Shown here: piece after piece, positions 1 to 8,372 of the stretch | Layout: every line of letters begins with the position of its first letter | Position numbering within the stretch: position 1 is the stretch's first letter | Assembly (NCBI GenBank): GCA_963664465.2 | Contig: CAXXSU010000001.1 | Location: 110,386-174,385, forward strand | Direction of reading: 5' to 3' | Length of the DNA stretch: 64,000 nucleotides | DNA from: CAVOAK01 sp963664465 | GTDB taxonomy: Bacteria; Pseudomonadota; Alphaproteobacteria; UBA8366; CAVOAK01 | Notes under the pieces: generated by a model | Seen by the model: the letters and a program-made list of their open reading frames with translations, nothing else | Database searches by the model: none | Told to the model about the DNA's origin: nothing | Program-made: the position numbers and the translations under genes

Positions 1-1
1 T

Positions 2-562
2 GCGTTGGTATCGAGCGCTGGCCTGATGCTTGGCGCGGCCTATGCGGCTGTTCCCCTCTACAACACATTCTGCCGTGTCACGGGCTACGGCGGAACGACG
101 CAGGTTGCCGCAAAAGAAAGCGATAAGGTGGTCGAACGCGTGATTGCAATTCGTTTCGATGCCAATGTGAATGGCGCGCTGCCTTGGGCATTCCAGCCAA
201 TGCAGCGCGAAGTCTCGCTCAAGGTCGGAGAGAATGCGGTCGCCTTCTACCAGGCGCAAAACCTTGGCAATCGGAAGACTACGGGAACGGCCGTTTTCAA
301 CGTGACACCGCAGAAGGCAGGTCGGTATTTCTCCAAGGTGGAGTGTTTTTGTTTTAGCGAGCAGACGCTTGCACCCGGCGCAAAAGCCGAACTGCCCGTC
401 GCATTTTATGTCGATCCGGAGATCACCAGTGACCGCAACCTCGACGATGTAACCGCGATCACGCTTTCCTATACTTTCTACCCGAGCGATTCGCCTTCGG
501 ATGAAGAGGAACTCGCGAGCACGCTTGACGAAACGGCGACTACTGTTAGTGAACTGAACTGA
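2..562 (+). CDS. ctaG: cytochrome c oxidase assembly protein CtaG/Cox11 (5' end cut by window)
   Basis: Copper chaperone that delivers Cu to the CuB site of cytochrome oxidase subunit I on the periplasmic side of the inner membrane. The family pattern AVPLYNTFCRVTGYGGTTQ follows directly after the end of an N-terminal membrane helix, and the copper-binding pair VECFCF lies near visible residue 114. The C-terminal immunoglobulin-like region with PVAFYVDPEI is complete. The frame is open to the window edge and the first methionine-type codon (TTG at 5) lies inside the membrane segment, so the true start is upstream of this window. coxC follows after 55 bases, the usual ctaG-coxC order in alphaproteobacteria. 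Identification is firm; only the start is missing. Confidence 0.95.
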   Translation, partial: ALVSSAGLMLGAAYAAVPLYNTFCRVTGYGGTTQVAAKESDKVVERVIAIRFDANVNGALPWAFQPMQREVSLKVGENAVAFYQAQNLGNRKTTGTAVFNVTPQKAGRYFSKVECFCFSEQTLAPGAKAELPVAFYVDPEITSDRNLDDVTAITLSYTFYPSDSPSDEEELASTLDETATTVSELN

Positions 563-617
563 GCGCACGGAAGAAGACGATGCTGCGAGGGAGTACAGGC
601 GCCGCCGAGGATTTGGC

Positions 618-1469
618 ATGAGCACAGAGATCGAGCACGGCCCCAATCATGACTTTCACATAGTCGATCCGAGCCCGTGGCCTGCCTGCGGGGCGGCTTC
701 CGCGGGTCTTCTGGCGTTCGGTTTGGTTGTCTTTATGCACCCGGACATATTGGGCGTTGGGCTGGAGGACTTAATCGGCTCGTTGGGACCGGCGCCGTTC
801 ATGCCGGGCGCGATGTTGCTATTGATGACGGTGGCCATGTGGTGGCGTGACGTCACGCGAGAGGCGACCTTCGAAGGTCACCATACGCCGATTGTTCAGC
901 TCGGCATGCGATATGGAATGGCGCTTTTTATCGTCTCGGAAGTGATGTTTTTTGCCGCCTTCTTTTGGGCATTCTTTAATTCGAGCCTGTTCCCGAAAGA
1001 GCAACCCTATGACGTTCCCGGTGGTGTCTGGCCGCCCGAAGGCATTGAGACGTTCAATGCCTTCGACATACCATTTCTCAACACGCTGATCCTGCTGATG
1101 TCAGGGGTCACGGTGACTTGGGCGCACCATGCGATGCGTGAAGATCACCATCAGGAGACGCTGAAGGCATTGGGCCTGACGGTATTTCTCGGCGTCCTCT
1201 TTACGTCGCTCCAAGCTTTTGAATATGCACATTCCGGCTTTGGGTTTACCGATGGAATCTACGCATCAACATTCTTCATGGCGACAGGATTTCACGGCTT
1301 TCACGTGATCGTCGGAACGACCTTCCTCGCCGTATGCTGGTACCGTGCTGCCAATCATCATTTCAAGCCGGATCACCATTTTGGCTTCGAGGCGGCAGCC
1401 TGGTACTGGCATTTTGTAGATGTGGTTTGGCTATTTCTCTTCATATGCATCTACTGGCTCGGCAGCTAG
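618..1469 (+). CDS. coxC: cytochrome c oxidase subunit III
   Basis: Core membrane subunit of the aa3-type terminal oxidase. The 283-residue length is normal for bacterial subunit III. Several hydrophobic helices are visible, including the signature around SEVMFFAAFFWAFF, and the C-terminal helices with HFVDVVWLFLFICIYWLGS are family-typical. ATG at 618 is preceded by a GAGG-type ribosome site. It lies between ctaG and a DUF983 gene on the same strand and is probably cotranscribed with both. Subunits I and II are not in the window. Confidence 0.97.
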   Translation: MSTEIEHGPNHDFHIVDPSPWPACGAASAGLLAFGLVVFMHPDILGVGLEDLIGSLGPAPFMPGAMLLLMTVAMWWRDVTREATFEGHHTPIVQLGMRYGMALFIVSEVMFFAAFFWAFFNSSLFPKEQPYDVPGGVWPPEGIETFNAFDIPFLNTLILLMSGVTVTWAHHAMREDHHQETLKALGLTVFLGVLFTSLQAFEYAHSGFGFTDGIYASTFFMATGFHGFHVIVGTTFLAVCWYRAANHHFKPDHHFGFEAAAWYWHFVDVVWLFLFICIYWLGS

Positions 1470-1525
1470 CGAGCGAACGCATCGACGCAGTTGGCGGGCC
1501 GCAGCGCGTGGCGTCGGGTTAGGAA

Positions 1526-1903
1526 ATGTCTGACGGCCTGCGCCATACGTCACCCTGGTCGGCCGGGTTGCGCTGTCAGTGTCCGCGCTGTGGTGAAGGC
1601 GCCCTGTTCGCCGGTTTCCTTGAGCTCATGGATCGATGTCGAGTCTGCGGCCTCGATTTGAGCGCCGCCGATAGTGGTGATGGCCCTGCTGTATTCGTCA
1701 TCTTCATCGTCGGACCCATCGCGACCGGCCTTGCGCTTTTCGCCGAAGCGGTGTTTGCCCCGCCATATTGGCTTCATGTCATGATTTGGCCGCCGCTGAT
1801 CTTGGTCGGCGTAGTTGCGCTGCTCCGGCCATTTAAGGCGACTTTGATCGCCTTGCAATTCAGATACAAAGCAAGCGAAGGCGGCCGAAATCCGCTTGAA
1901 TAA
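1526..1903 (+). CDS. DUF983 family membrane protein
   Basis: A 125-residue protein with an N-terminal cysteine cluster (CQCPRCGEGALF, then CRVCGLDL) that looks like a small zinc ribbon, followed by two hydrophobic segments (about residues 50-70 and 78-98). This is the layout of the DUF983 family, which is regularly found between coxC and the SURF1 gene in alphaproteobacteria, as here. Biochemical function is unknown; the neighbourhood suggests a part in cytochrome oxidase assembly. Start ATG at 1526, 56 bases after coxC. Confidence 0.85.
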   Translation: MSDGLRHTSPWSAGLRCQCPRCGEGALFAGFLELMDRCRVCGLDLSAADSGDGPAVFVIFIVGPIATGLALFAEAVFAPPYWLHVMIWPPLILVGVVALLRPFKATLIALQFRYKASEGGRNPLE

Positions 1904-1931
1904 CGCAGCGAAAACGTGAGGCGCGGATTCG

Positions 1932-2630
1932 ATGACATTGCGCCCGACGGCCTGGTCCACGCTTTCCACGTTTGCAGCACTCATCGTTTTGCTGCTACTC
2001 GGAACCTGGCAGCTCAACCGGCTCGCCTGGAAAGAAGATGTTATCGAACGCCTCGAGTCGAGACTGTCGGCAACACCGATTATGCTGCCGACGGCGTCGT
2101 TCAATCCCGAACAGTTTGAATTCCGCCGTGTCAGCGTGACAGGCGAATTCCTGCACGACCTAGAGTTCTTTTTGTTGAATCGCGTGCGCAACGGCGTTGT
2201 CGGCGGCCACATCATCACACCGCTGCGACGGTTGGAAGACACCCGTCTTATTCTGGTCGATCGCGGATGGGTGCCGCTCGATCGTCGTGATCCGGCCAGT
2301 AGACCTGAGGGTCAGGTCTCCGGAGTCATAACGATCGATGCAATCGTCCGGACGACACCTGACAGGGGCTGGTTTGTACCCGGTAATCGATCCGCGATGA
2401 ACGAATGGTATTTTATGGATCCGGCGGCAATGGCAGGGTCTGCAGGGATAGTGGTTCCCGAAAAATATTACTTGGCGCTGGTTGAACACGCGACACCGGG
2501 CGACTATCCAGTCGGCCGGGGCGCACAATTTTTCATCCGCAACGACCACCTCGGTTATGCGATCACCTGGTACGCGCTGGCGGTTGTCCTGCTCATCGTC
2601 TATGCCGTCCATGCTTGGAAGAGGAGGTAG
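1932..2630 (+). CDS. SURF1 family cytochrome oxidase biogenesis protein
   Basis: Inner-membrane assembly factor of the SURF1/Shy1 family, linked to heme a insertion into oxidase subunit I. The protein has 232 residues with one membrane helix at each end (about 15-33 and 205-225) and a periplasmic domain between them. Family motifs visible are LGTWQLNRLAWKE, a GRWVPLDRRDP-like strand (DRGWVPLDRRDP) and the final segment HLGYAITWYALA. ATG at 1932, 28 bases after the DUF983 gene and 9 bases before the next gene, so one transcription unit is likely. Confidence 0.92.
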   Translation: MTLRPTAWSTLSTFAALIVLLLLGTWQLNRLAWKEDVIERLESRLSATPIMLPTASFNPEQFEFRRVSVTGEFLHDLEFFLLNRVRNGVVGGHIITPLRRLEDTRLILVDRGWVPLDRRDPASRPEGQVSGVITIDAIVRTTPDRGWFVPGNRSAMNEWYFMDPAAMAGSAGIVVPEKYYLALVEHATPGDYPVGRGAQFFIRNDHLGYAITWYALAVVLLIVYAVHAWKRR

Positions 2631-2639
2631 GGGAGACTT

Positions 2640-4154
2640 TTGTCAGAAACTTTGCCTGACGGACGCAAAGCATATGGTGAGCTGGAGCGGATATTTCATC
2701 GCATGGCCATGCTCGGCGAGGCGATAGGGCTGCTCCATTGGGACATGTCGGTGATGATGCCGCCCGGAGGCGCCGCACCGCGGACGGAGCAATTGGCGAC
2801 GCTAAAGGTACTTCGTCATGAGATGCTCACTGATCCAACGCTCGCGGAGCTCCTTGATCGTGCTGAGCAGGCGGCCGACACGTTTGGTATCTGGCAGCAA
2901 GCAAACCTACGCGAGATGCGCCGCAGCCGGGTACATGCTTTGGCCGTACCGACTGATCTAGTAGCCGCCCATTCGCGCGCCTGCACCGAGTGCGAAACCG
3001 TTTGGCGCGGCGCGCGCGCGGATGCTGACTTTCAACGGCTTACTCCAACCTTAAAAGACGTTCTCACCCTGACGCGGCGGATCGGTGAAGCGAGAGCGGA
3101 TGCGCTTGGCTGTTCGGTCTACGATGCGCTTCTCGATCGCTTTGAGCCTGGCGGTCGTACTGTCGATTTTGAGGAGATCTTTGCCGACTACGCCGCATTT
3201 CTGCCGGAGTTTCTGGAACAAGTCATGACCCGACAACGGACGCGGCCAAAACCCGTTGCACCCGACGGACCATTTGCGCTGGACGCTCAGCGCTCGCTGG
3301 TACGTCACATGGCGGAAGCAGTCGGCTTTGATTTCGCGACGGGAAGACTCGATGAAAGTTTGCATCCGTTTTCCGGTGGAATTCCGGAAGACATTCGCAT
3401 CACCACCCGCTACGAGGAAGGTGACTTTACGAAAAGCCTGATGGCTGTACTTCATGAGGTCGGCCACGCAATGTACGAGCGCGGGAGGCCAAGCGAATGG
3501 CTTCGTCAACCGGTCGGGACGGCGCGTGGCATGGCGCTGCACGAAAGCCAGTCGCTGACGGTGGAGATGCAAGTCTGCCGGTCTCGAATATTCCTCAAGT
3601 GGGCAGCACCTATCATGCGCGCGGCATTTGACGGCAAGGGCGATGCCTGGGAGCCGGAGAATCTCTTCCGGCTGTACACGCGTGTTGAGCCCGGTTTGAT
3701 CAGGGTCGATGCCGACGAGGTCACCTACCCGGCGCATATTATCCTTCGCTACCGCCTCGAACGCGCACTTATCGCGGACGAGCTTCGGCTTGCCGATCTG
3801 CCGCAGGCTTGGAGCGAGGGAATGCGTGATCTTCTCGGTCTGCGGCCACCCAACGATCGGCTGGGGTGCCTCCAGGATATCCACTGGCCGAGCGGCGCCT
3901 GGGGCTACTTTCCGACTTATACGCTGGGCGCGTTGATGGCGGCACAATTCTACGATGCGGCCACAAAGGAGAACGTGGACATCGTCCCTGCCCTCGAGCA
4001 GGGAGACTTTTCACCGCTAATGGCATGGTTGCACACCCATGTTCACACCCAGGGCTCACGCTTCTCGACCAGCGAAATTGTCGAACAAGCGACTGGCCGG
4101 CCACTCGACCCTGAAGTGTTCAAGTCGCATCTGCGCAACCGCTACCTGAATTGA
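2640..4154 (+). CDS. M32 family metallocarboxypeptidase (Taq-type)
   Basis: Cytoplasmic zinc carboxypeptidase that trims C-terminal residues from peptides. The 504-residue length matches the M32 family. The zinc motif HEVGH is at residues 272-276 and the family motif HESQSLTVE follows about 30 residues later. The start is a TTG at 2640, close behind the SURF1 stop (9 bases) with GGGAGA upstream; no ATG fits as well. Family membership is clear; the physiological substrate is unknown. Confidence 0.93.
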   Translation: MSETLPDGRKAYGELERIFHRMAMLGEAIGLLHWDMSVMMPPGGAAPRTEQLATLKVLRHEMLTDPTLAELLDRAEQAADTFGIWQQANLREMRRSRVHALAVPTDLVAAHSRACTECETVWRGARADADFQRLTPTLKDVLTLTRRIGEARADALGCSVYDALLDRFEPGGRTVDFEEIFADYAAFLPEFLEQVMTRQRTRPKPVAPDGPFALDAQRSLVRHMAEAVGFDFATGRLDESLHPFSGGIPEDIRITTRYEEGDFTKSLMAVLHEVGHAMYERGRPSEWLRQPVGTARGMALHESQSLTVEMQVCRSRIFLKWAAPIMRAAFDGKGDAWEPENLFRLYTRVEPGLIRVDADEVTYPAHIILRYRLERALIADELRLADLPQAWSEGMRDLLGLRPPNDRLGCLQDIHWPSGAWGYFPTYTLGALMAAQFYDAATKENVDIVPALEQGDFSPLMAWLHTHVHTQGSRFSTSEIVEQATGRPLDPEVFKSHLRNRYLN

Positions 4155-4271
4155 CGGACCGACGAGGCGTGAAAGACGTGGAGCGATGCCTGCTTGCCTG
4201 CGGCTATTGCGGCGATTACCTTGCGCGACCCTCAATTGAATAGAGACCAGGACGGGTAGGGGGACTGAGCC

Positions 4272-5672
4272 GTGCACTACGTCAGCACCAGAGGCGCCGC
4301 GCCGCAGGCGAACTTCGATGAGGTTCTGTTGACCGGGCTTGCTTGCGACGGTGGTCTATTTGTGCCCGAGGACTGGCCTCGCTTCAGCGACGCCGACCTC
4401 CGCGCGCTGCGCGGATTGGATTATTCTGCGCTTGCCTGTCGCGTAATGTCGCCGTTTCTCGGCGATGCGATACCATCATCGGCGTTTGAAGAAATCGTGC
4501 GCGACGCGTGCAACACATTTGACCATCAGGCCGTTACACCACTGGTGCAGCTCGACAACGATCTTTGGCTGCTGGAGCTTTTCCACGGACCTACACTCGC
4601 CTTTAAGGATGTGGCCTTACAACTGCTCGGGCGACTGCTCCAGTATGTTCTCGATCGTAAGAATGAACGCGTGACGATCGTCGGTGCGACGTCGGGTGAC
4701 ACTGGATCGGCTGCAATTGAGGCCTGCCGCGACCGTGACACTTTAGAAATTGTCATACTTCATCCTCGGGGCAGGATCTCGGAAGTTCAGCGTCGGCAGA
4801 TGACAACCGTCACCTCCGCAAATGTGCACAATGTTGCGGTCGAAGGCACATTTGACGATTGCCAGGATTTGGTCAAAGCGATGTTCAACAATCGGCCGTT
4901 TCGCGAAGAGCAGCGCCTGGCCGCCGCAAATTCGATCAACTGGGCGCGCATTATGGCGCAAACGGTTTATTATTTTCACGCGGCGTTGGCTTTGGGAGCT
5001 CCTGATCGCGAGGTTGCCTTCTCCGTACCCACCGGCAATTTTGGCAATGTGTTTGCTGCCGATGTGGCGCGCAGGATGGGGCTTCCGATCAAGCGGCTCT
5101 ATGTCGGGTCGAACCGAAACGATATCCTCACACGATTCCTAAAATCTGGAGAGATGGCGGCGACGCCCGTCGAACCAACATTGAGCCCTAGCATGGATAT
5201 CCAGATATCCAGTAATTTCGAGAGACTTCTGTTCGAGCTGCATGACCGCGACGGCGATGCGGTTGTCCGTGATATGAACGTATTTCGAGAGACGGGTAAA
5301 TTTGCGATCGACGAAGCCCGCATGGCCAAGGCGCGATCGGTGTTTGATGGTGCGAGCTTGGACGATGCGGATACCATCGACGCGATTGCTTACTTTTATA
5401 GAAGCTCAGGGCAGTTGCTAGATCCGCATAGTGCAATCGGCGCAGCCATCGCCCGCGAAAAAAGAACCGATGCTGGTGTCCCGGTTATCGCGCTGGCGAC
5501 CGCACATGCAGCCAAGTTTCCCGACGCAGTCGAACGGGCGACCGGTGTGAAACCGACGTTGCCGCCAAAGCTCGGCGATCTGCTCGAGCGGCCCGAACAC
5601 TGCACAGTCCTGCCAAACGACCTAGACGCAGTTCAGACCTTCATTCGCGACTCGGTGTCGCTCGCAGCATGA
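4272..5672 (+). CDS. thrC: threonine synthase
   Basis: PLP enzyme that turns O-phosphohomoserine into threonine, the last step of threonine biosynthesis. The 466 residues fit the longer bacterial/fungal type. The PLP lysine is K112 in HGPTLAFKDVALQL, and the phosphate-binding loop GATSGDTGSAAIEA follows. GTG start at 4272 after a GTAGGGGGA stretch. The stop overlaps the next gene's start by 4 bases (ATGA), so translation of the M16 peptidase is probably coupled. The partner enzyme homoserine kinase is at 13.1-14.1 kb on the opposite strand. Confidence 0.97.
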   Translation: MHYVSTRGAAPQANFDEVLLTGLACDGGLFVPEDWPRFSDADLRALRGLDYSALACRVMSPFLGDAIPSSAFEEIVRDACNTFDHQAVTPLVQLDNDLWLLELFHGPTLAFKDVALQLLGRLLQYVLDRKNERVTIVGATSGDTGSAAIEACRDRDTLEIVILHPRGRISEVQRRQMTTVTSANVHNVAVEGTFDDCQDLVKAMFNNRPFREEQRLAAANSINWARIMAQTVYYFHAALALGAPDREVAFSVPTGNFGNVFAADVARRMGLPIKRLYVGSNRNDILTRFLKSGEMAATPVEPTLSPSMDIQISSNFERLLFELHDRDGDAVVRDMNVFRETGKFAIDEARMAKARSVFDGASLDDADTIDAIAYFYRSSGQLLDPHSAIGAAIAREKRTDAGVPVIALATAHAAKFPDAVERATGVKPTLPPKLGDLLERPEHCTVLPNDLDAVQTFIRDSVSLAA

Positions 5673-6928
5673 CCGTGCAAGTAACCTCGCTCGACAACGG
5701 CTTGCGCGTCGTCACGGATACGATGGCGGCGGTCGAAACGGCGACAGTCGGCGTCTGGGTCGCTAGCGGCACGCGCAACGAGCGCAAGGAGATCAATGGC
5801 GTTGCCCACCTGTTGGAACATATGGCGTTTAAGGGGACGCGCCGGCGCACGGCGCTGGCGATTGCCGAGGAGATCGAGTCCGTTGGGGGGTATCTCAATG
5901 CCTATACAAGCCGCGAACATACGGCCTATTACGCAAAGGTGTTGAAGGAGGACGTCGAGCTGGCCGTAGATGTGCTGGCCGATATCCTACAGCACTCCAT
6001 ATTTGATCCCGAGGAACTGGCGCGAGAGCGGGCCGTCATCTTGCAGGAGATCGGCCAGTCGCAGGATACGCCCGACGATCTCGTGTTCGACTTTTTCCAG
6101 GCAACCGCGTTCCCCGATCAGCCGTTGGGTTGGCCGGTGCTGGGTAAGTCGGAAGTAGTTAGCGCTATGCCGCGGGAAGCGATCATGGACTATATGGAAA
6201 ACACCTACAGCAGCGACGGCATGGTGTTATGCGGGGCGGGTAAAATCGAGCATGACCAGATGGTCAGGCTGGCAAATAGCTTGTTTTCTTCGCTCTCCCG
6301 ACAAGAGAATATTACAACGGAGCCGGCGATCTACCATGGTGGCGATCACCGAGTGGAGCGCGATCTTGAGCAGATACATTTGGTGCTGGGATTTCCCGGT
6401 ATTGCCTACCACGATGAAAGCTATTTCACGGCCTCAGTGCTTTCGACACTGTTTGGCGGTGGCATGTCGTCGCGGCTTTTCCAGGAAATAAGGGAACGCC
6501 GTGGTCTTGCCTACTCGATTTTCTCCTATAACTCGTCCTATCGCGATTGCGGCGTAATGGGTATTTACGCGGGTACCGGAAAGGGTGACATCGAGGAGCT
6601 GCTGCCCGTGCTGTGCACGGAAATTCGCCAGCTTTCGGAGTCCCTGGCCGAACAGGAAGTCATGCGCGCACGAAATCAAATAAAGGCCTCGCTTTTGATG
6701 TCGCTTGAGTCAACCGGCGCCCGGGCGGAACAACTGGCCCAACAGATGTTGATATTTGGCCGCCCCTTACCGATCGAAGAATTGGTCGCGCGGGTCGAAG
6801 CGGTCAACGTGTCCGCGGTGTCGGCCTTGGCGGACCGTGTTTTCTCCGGTAGACCGACGCTGGCGACGATTGGTCCTATTGAGCGGCTTGAGCCCTATGA
6901 TCAATTGGAATCGCGCCTGGCCTCCTAA
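5669..6928 (+). CDS. M16 family zinc peptidase (processing-peptidase-like)
   Basis: A 419-residue pitrilysin-family protease of the single-domain-pair type related to mitochondrial processing peptidase beta. The inverted zinc motif HLLEH is at residues 47-51 (H47, E50, H51), with the downstream ERAVILQEI segment that carries the third ligand. The C-terminal half has the family motif GGGMSSRLFQEIRERRGLAYS. Starts at ATG 5669, overlapping thrC by 4 bases. This gene follows thrC in many alphaproteobacteria. Its exact substrate is not known from sequence. Confidence 0.93.
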   Translation: MTVQVTSLDNGLRVVTDTMAAVETATVGVWVASGTRNERKEINGVAHLLEHMAFKGTRRRTALAIAEEIESVGGYLNAYTSREHTAYYAKVLKEDVELAVDVLADILQHSIFDPEELARERAVILQEIGQSQDTPDDLVFDFFQATAFPDQPLGWPVLGKSEVVSAMPREAIMDYMENTYSSDGMVLCGAGKIEHDQMVRLANSLFSSLSRQENITTEPAIYHGGDHRVERDLEQIHLVLGFPGIAYHDESYFTASVLSTLFGGGMSSRLFQEIRERRGLAYSIFSYNSSYRDCGVMGIYAGTGKGDIEELLPVLCTEIRQLSESLAEQEVMRARNQIKASLLMSLESTGARAEQLAQQMLIFGRPLPIEELVARVEAVNVSAVSALADRVFSGRPTLATIGPIERLEPYDQLESRLAS

Positions 6929-6970
6929 CATGTCGGTGTCCACTGGCGAGCGAAGTCCCTAGGGTGTTCG

Positions 6971-7591
6971 ATGTTTGGACTCATCAGTACTAAAGCACAC
7001 ACCACGCGCCTTGTAGGCTCACGGGTTCATCTACGGCCGCCAGAACGTCGCGACCAAAAAAAGTGGACCGAACTGCGCGAGGCAAGTCGCGAATTTCTGG
7101 AGCCTTGGGAGCCGTCATGGCCACCCGACGCGACCTCGCGTTCAGCTTTCCGAAGGCGTCTTGCCCGCCTAATCGAGGATTGGAAGGATGAGCGGGCATG
7201 CTCTTTCTTTATTCTTGAGTGTGGTACCGATGCGTTGCTCGGAGGCATCACGGTCTCCAATGTGCGCCGCGGTGTCGCGCAAAGCGCCAGTCTCGGCTAT
7301 TGGATCGGCCAGCCCTACGCCCGGCAAGGATTGATGTCCGAGGCCGTGCAACTAACCCTAAACTTCTGCTTTGAAACGCTGGGGCTGCACCGGATAGAAG
7401 CCGCTTGTCTGCCTGCGAACGAAGCCAGCTGCGCGCTGCTGCTGAAGAGCGGCTTCAAAGAGGAAGGGATGGCGCGGCAGTTTCTGCGCATTAATGGGCA
7501 GTGGCAGGATCACATTACGTTTGCGATCCTACGTGCCGATGCACGACCAGGATTGACGGTGGTTCAGGAAGAAACGCAGCGCTACGCGTGA
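6971..7591 (+). CDS. GNAT family N-acetyltransferase (RimJ/RimL-like)
   Basis: A 206-residue acetyltransferase using acetyl-CoA. The fold is shown by the N-terminal VHLRPPERRD strand, the LGYWIGQPYARQGLMSEAV segment that forms the CoA pyrophosphate loop, and the late HRIEAACLPANEASCALLLKSGF helix-strand motif typical of the RimJ/RimL subgroup that modifies ribosomal protein N-termini. Lies 42 bases after the M16 peptidase. Its last 10 bases overlap the end of the convergent yqgE gene. Subgroup assignment is by motif only; the substrate could be another protein or small molecule. Confidence 0.88.
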   Translation: MFGLISTKAHTTRLVGSRVHLRPPERRDQKKWTELREASREFLEPWEPSWPPDATSRSAFRRRLARLIEDWKDERACSFFILECGTDALLGGITVSNVRRGVAQSASLGYWIGQPYARQGLMSEAVQLTLNFCFETLGLHRIEAACLPANEASCALLLKSGFKEEGMARQFLRINGQWQDHITFAILRADARPGLTVVQEETQRYA

Positions 7592-8157
7592 CCAGCTTCG
7601 CCCGACAGCAAGATCGGGTCGATACCAAGTTTCGTTATCGCGCGCTGCCATTTTCCTTCGACGTCAATTCCGAATATGAGGGCATCGTCAGCTGAAACCT
7701 GTAGCCAGGCGTTCTGCGTAATTTCGTTGTCGAGCTGGCCTGGCCCCCAGCCGGCGTAGCCAAGAGCCAATAGCGAGCGGCGCGGTCCCTTGCCGTCGGC
7801 GATGTCCCGGAGAATGTCGATGGTGGCCGTCAATCCGACGTTTTCGTCGACAATGATCGTACCGCTTTGCGTGTAGTCGACAGAGTGTAGAACAAAACCG
7901 CGCCCAGATTCGACGGGGCCGCCAAAATGGATACGTATTTCCTGGTCGAGTCCCGGCGTCTCGATTTCGAGCTGTTGCAGGAGTTGTGGGAAGGTTAGCT
8001 CGTTCACGAGCCGGTTCACCACCAAACCCATCGCTCCTTCGGGGCTGTGAACGCACATGTATATGACCGTCTGCGCGAATCGGGCATCGTGCATCGAGGG
8101 CATGGCTATAAGCAGCTGGCCGGTCAGATACCCTTCTGCTTCGTCGTCGTTCGACAT
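7582..8157 (-). CDS. YqgE/AlgH family protein (UPF0301)
   Basis: A 191-residue protein of the YqgE/AlgH family, described as a transcriptional or general regulator in some bacteria but without an agreed molecular role. Family motifs are LTGQLLIAMPSMHDARFAQT at the N-terminus, the GAMGLVVNRL strand, HFGGPVE and ALGYAGWGPGQLDNEI. The frame is open further upstream, but the family's normal N-terminus starts close to the ATG at 8157 (MSNDDEAEGY), so that start is chosen. Convergent with the GNAT gene, with a 10-base overlap of the two 3' ends. Confidence 0.92.
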   Translation of the reverse strand: MSNDDEAEGYLTGQLLIAMPSMHDARFAQTVIYMCVHSPEGAMGLVVNRLVNELTFPQLLQQLEIETPGLDQEIRIHFGGPVESGRGFVLHSVDYTQSGTIIVDENVGLTATIDILRDIADGKGPRRSLLALGYAGWGPGQLDNEITQNAWLQVSADDALIFGIDVEGKWQRAITKLGIDPILLSGEAGHA

Positions 8158-8372
8158 CGTCGCTCTCTGGCGTCCTATTTCGTTACGGGTTGACTCTATG
8201 ATAATGGCGCATCCCGCATTTTCAAACAGTGTGAAATCGCGGCGGGTGTTCCTCACGGAGCACAAAACGGGCGTCGAACGCTAGGTGTGGCAGGTCTCGG
8301 GGCACGCGCAGGGCCAAGACGCACGTATTTGTGACCGTGATATTTGCGTCATCGTCGCTATATTCCTTTCAC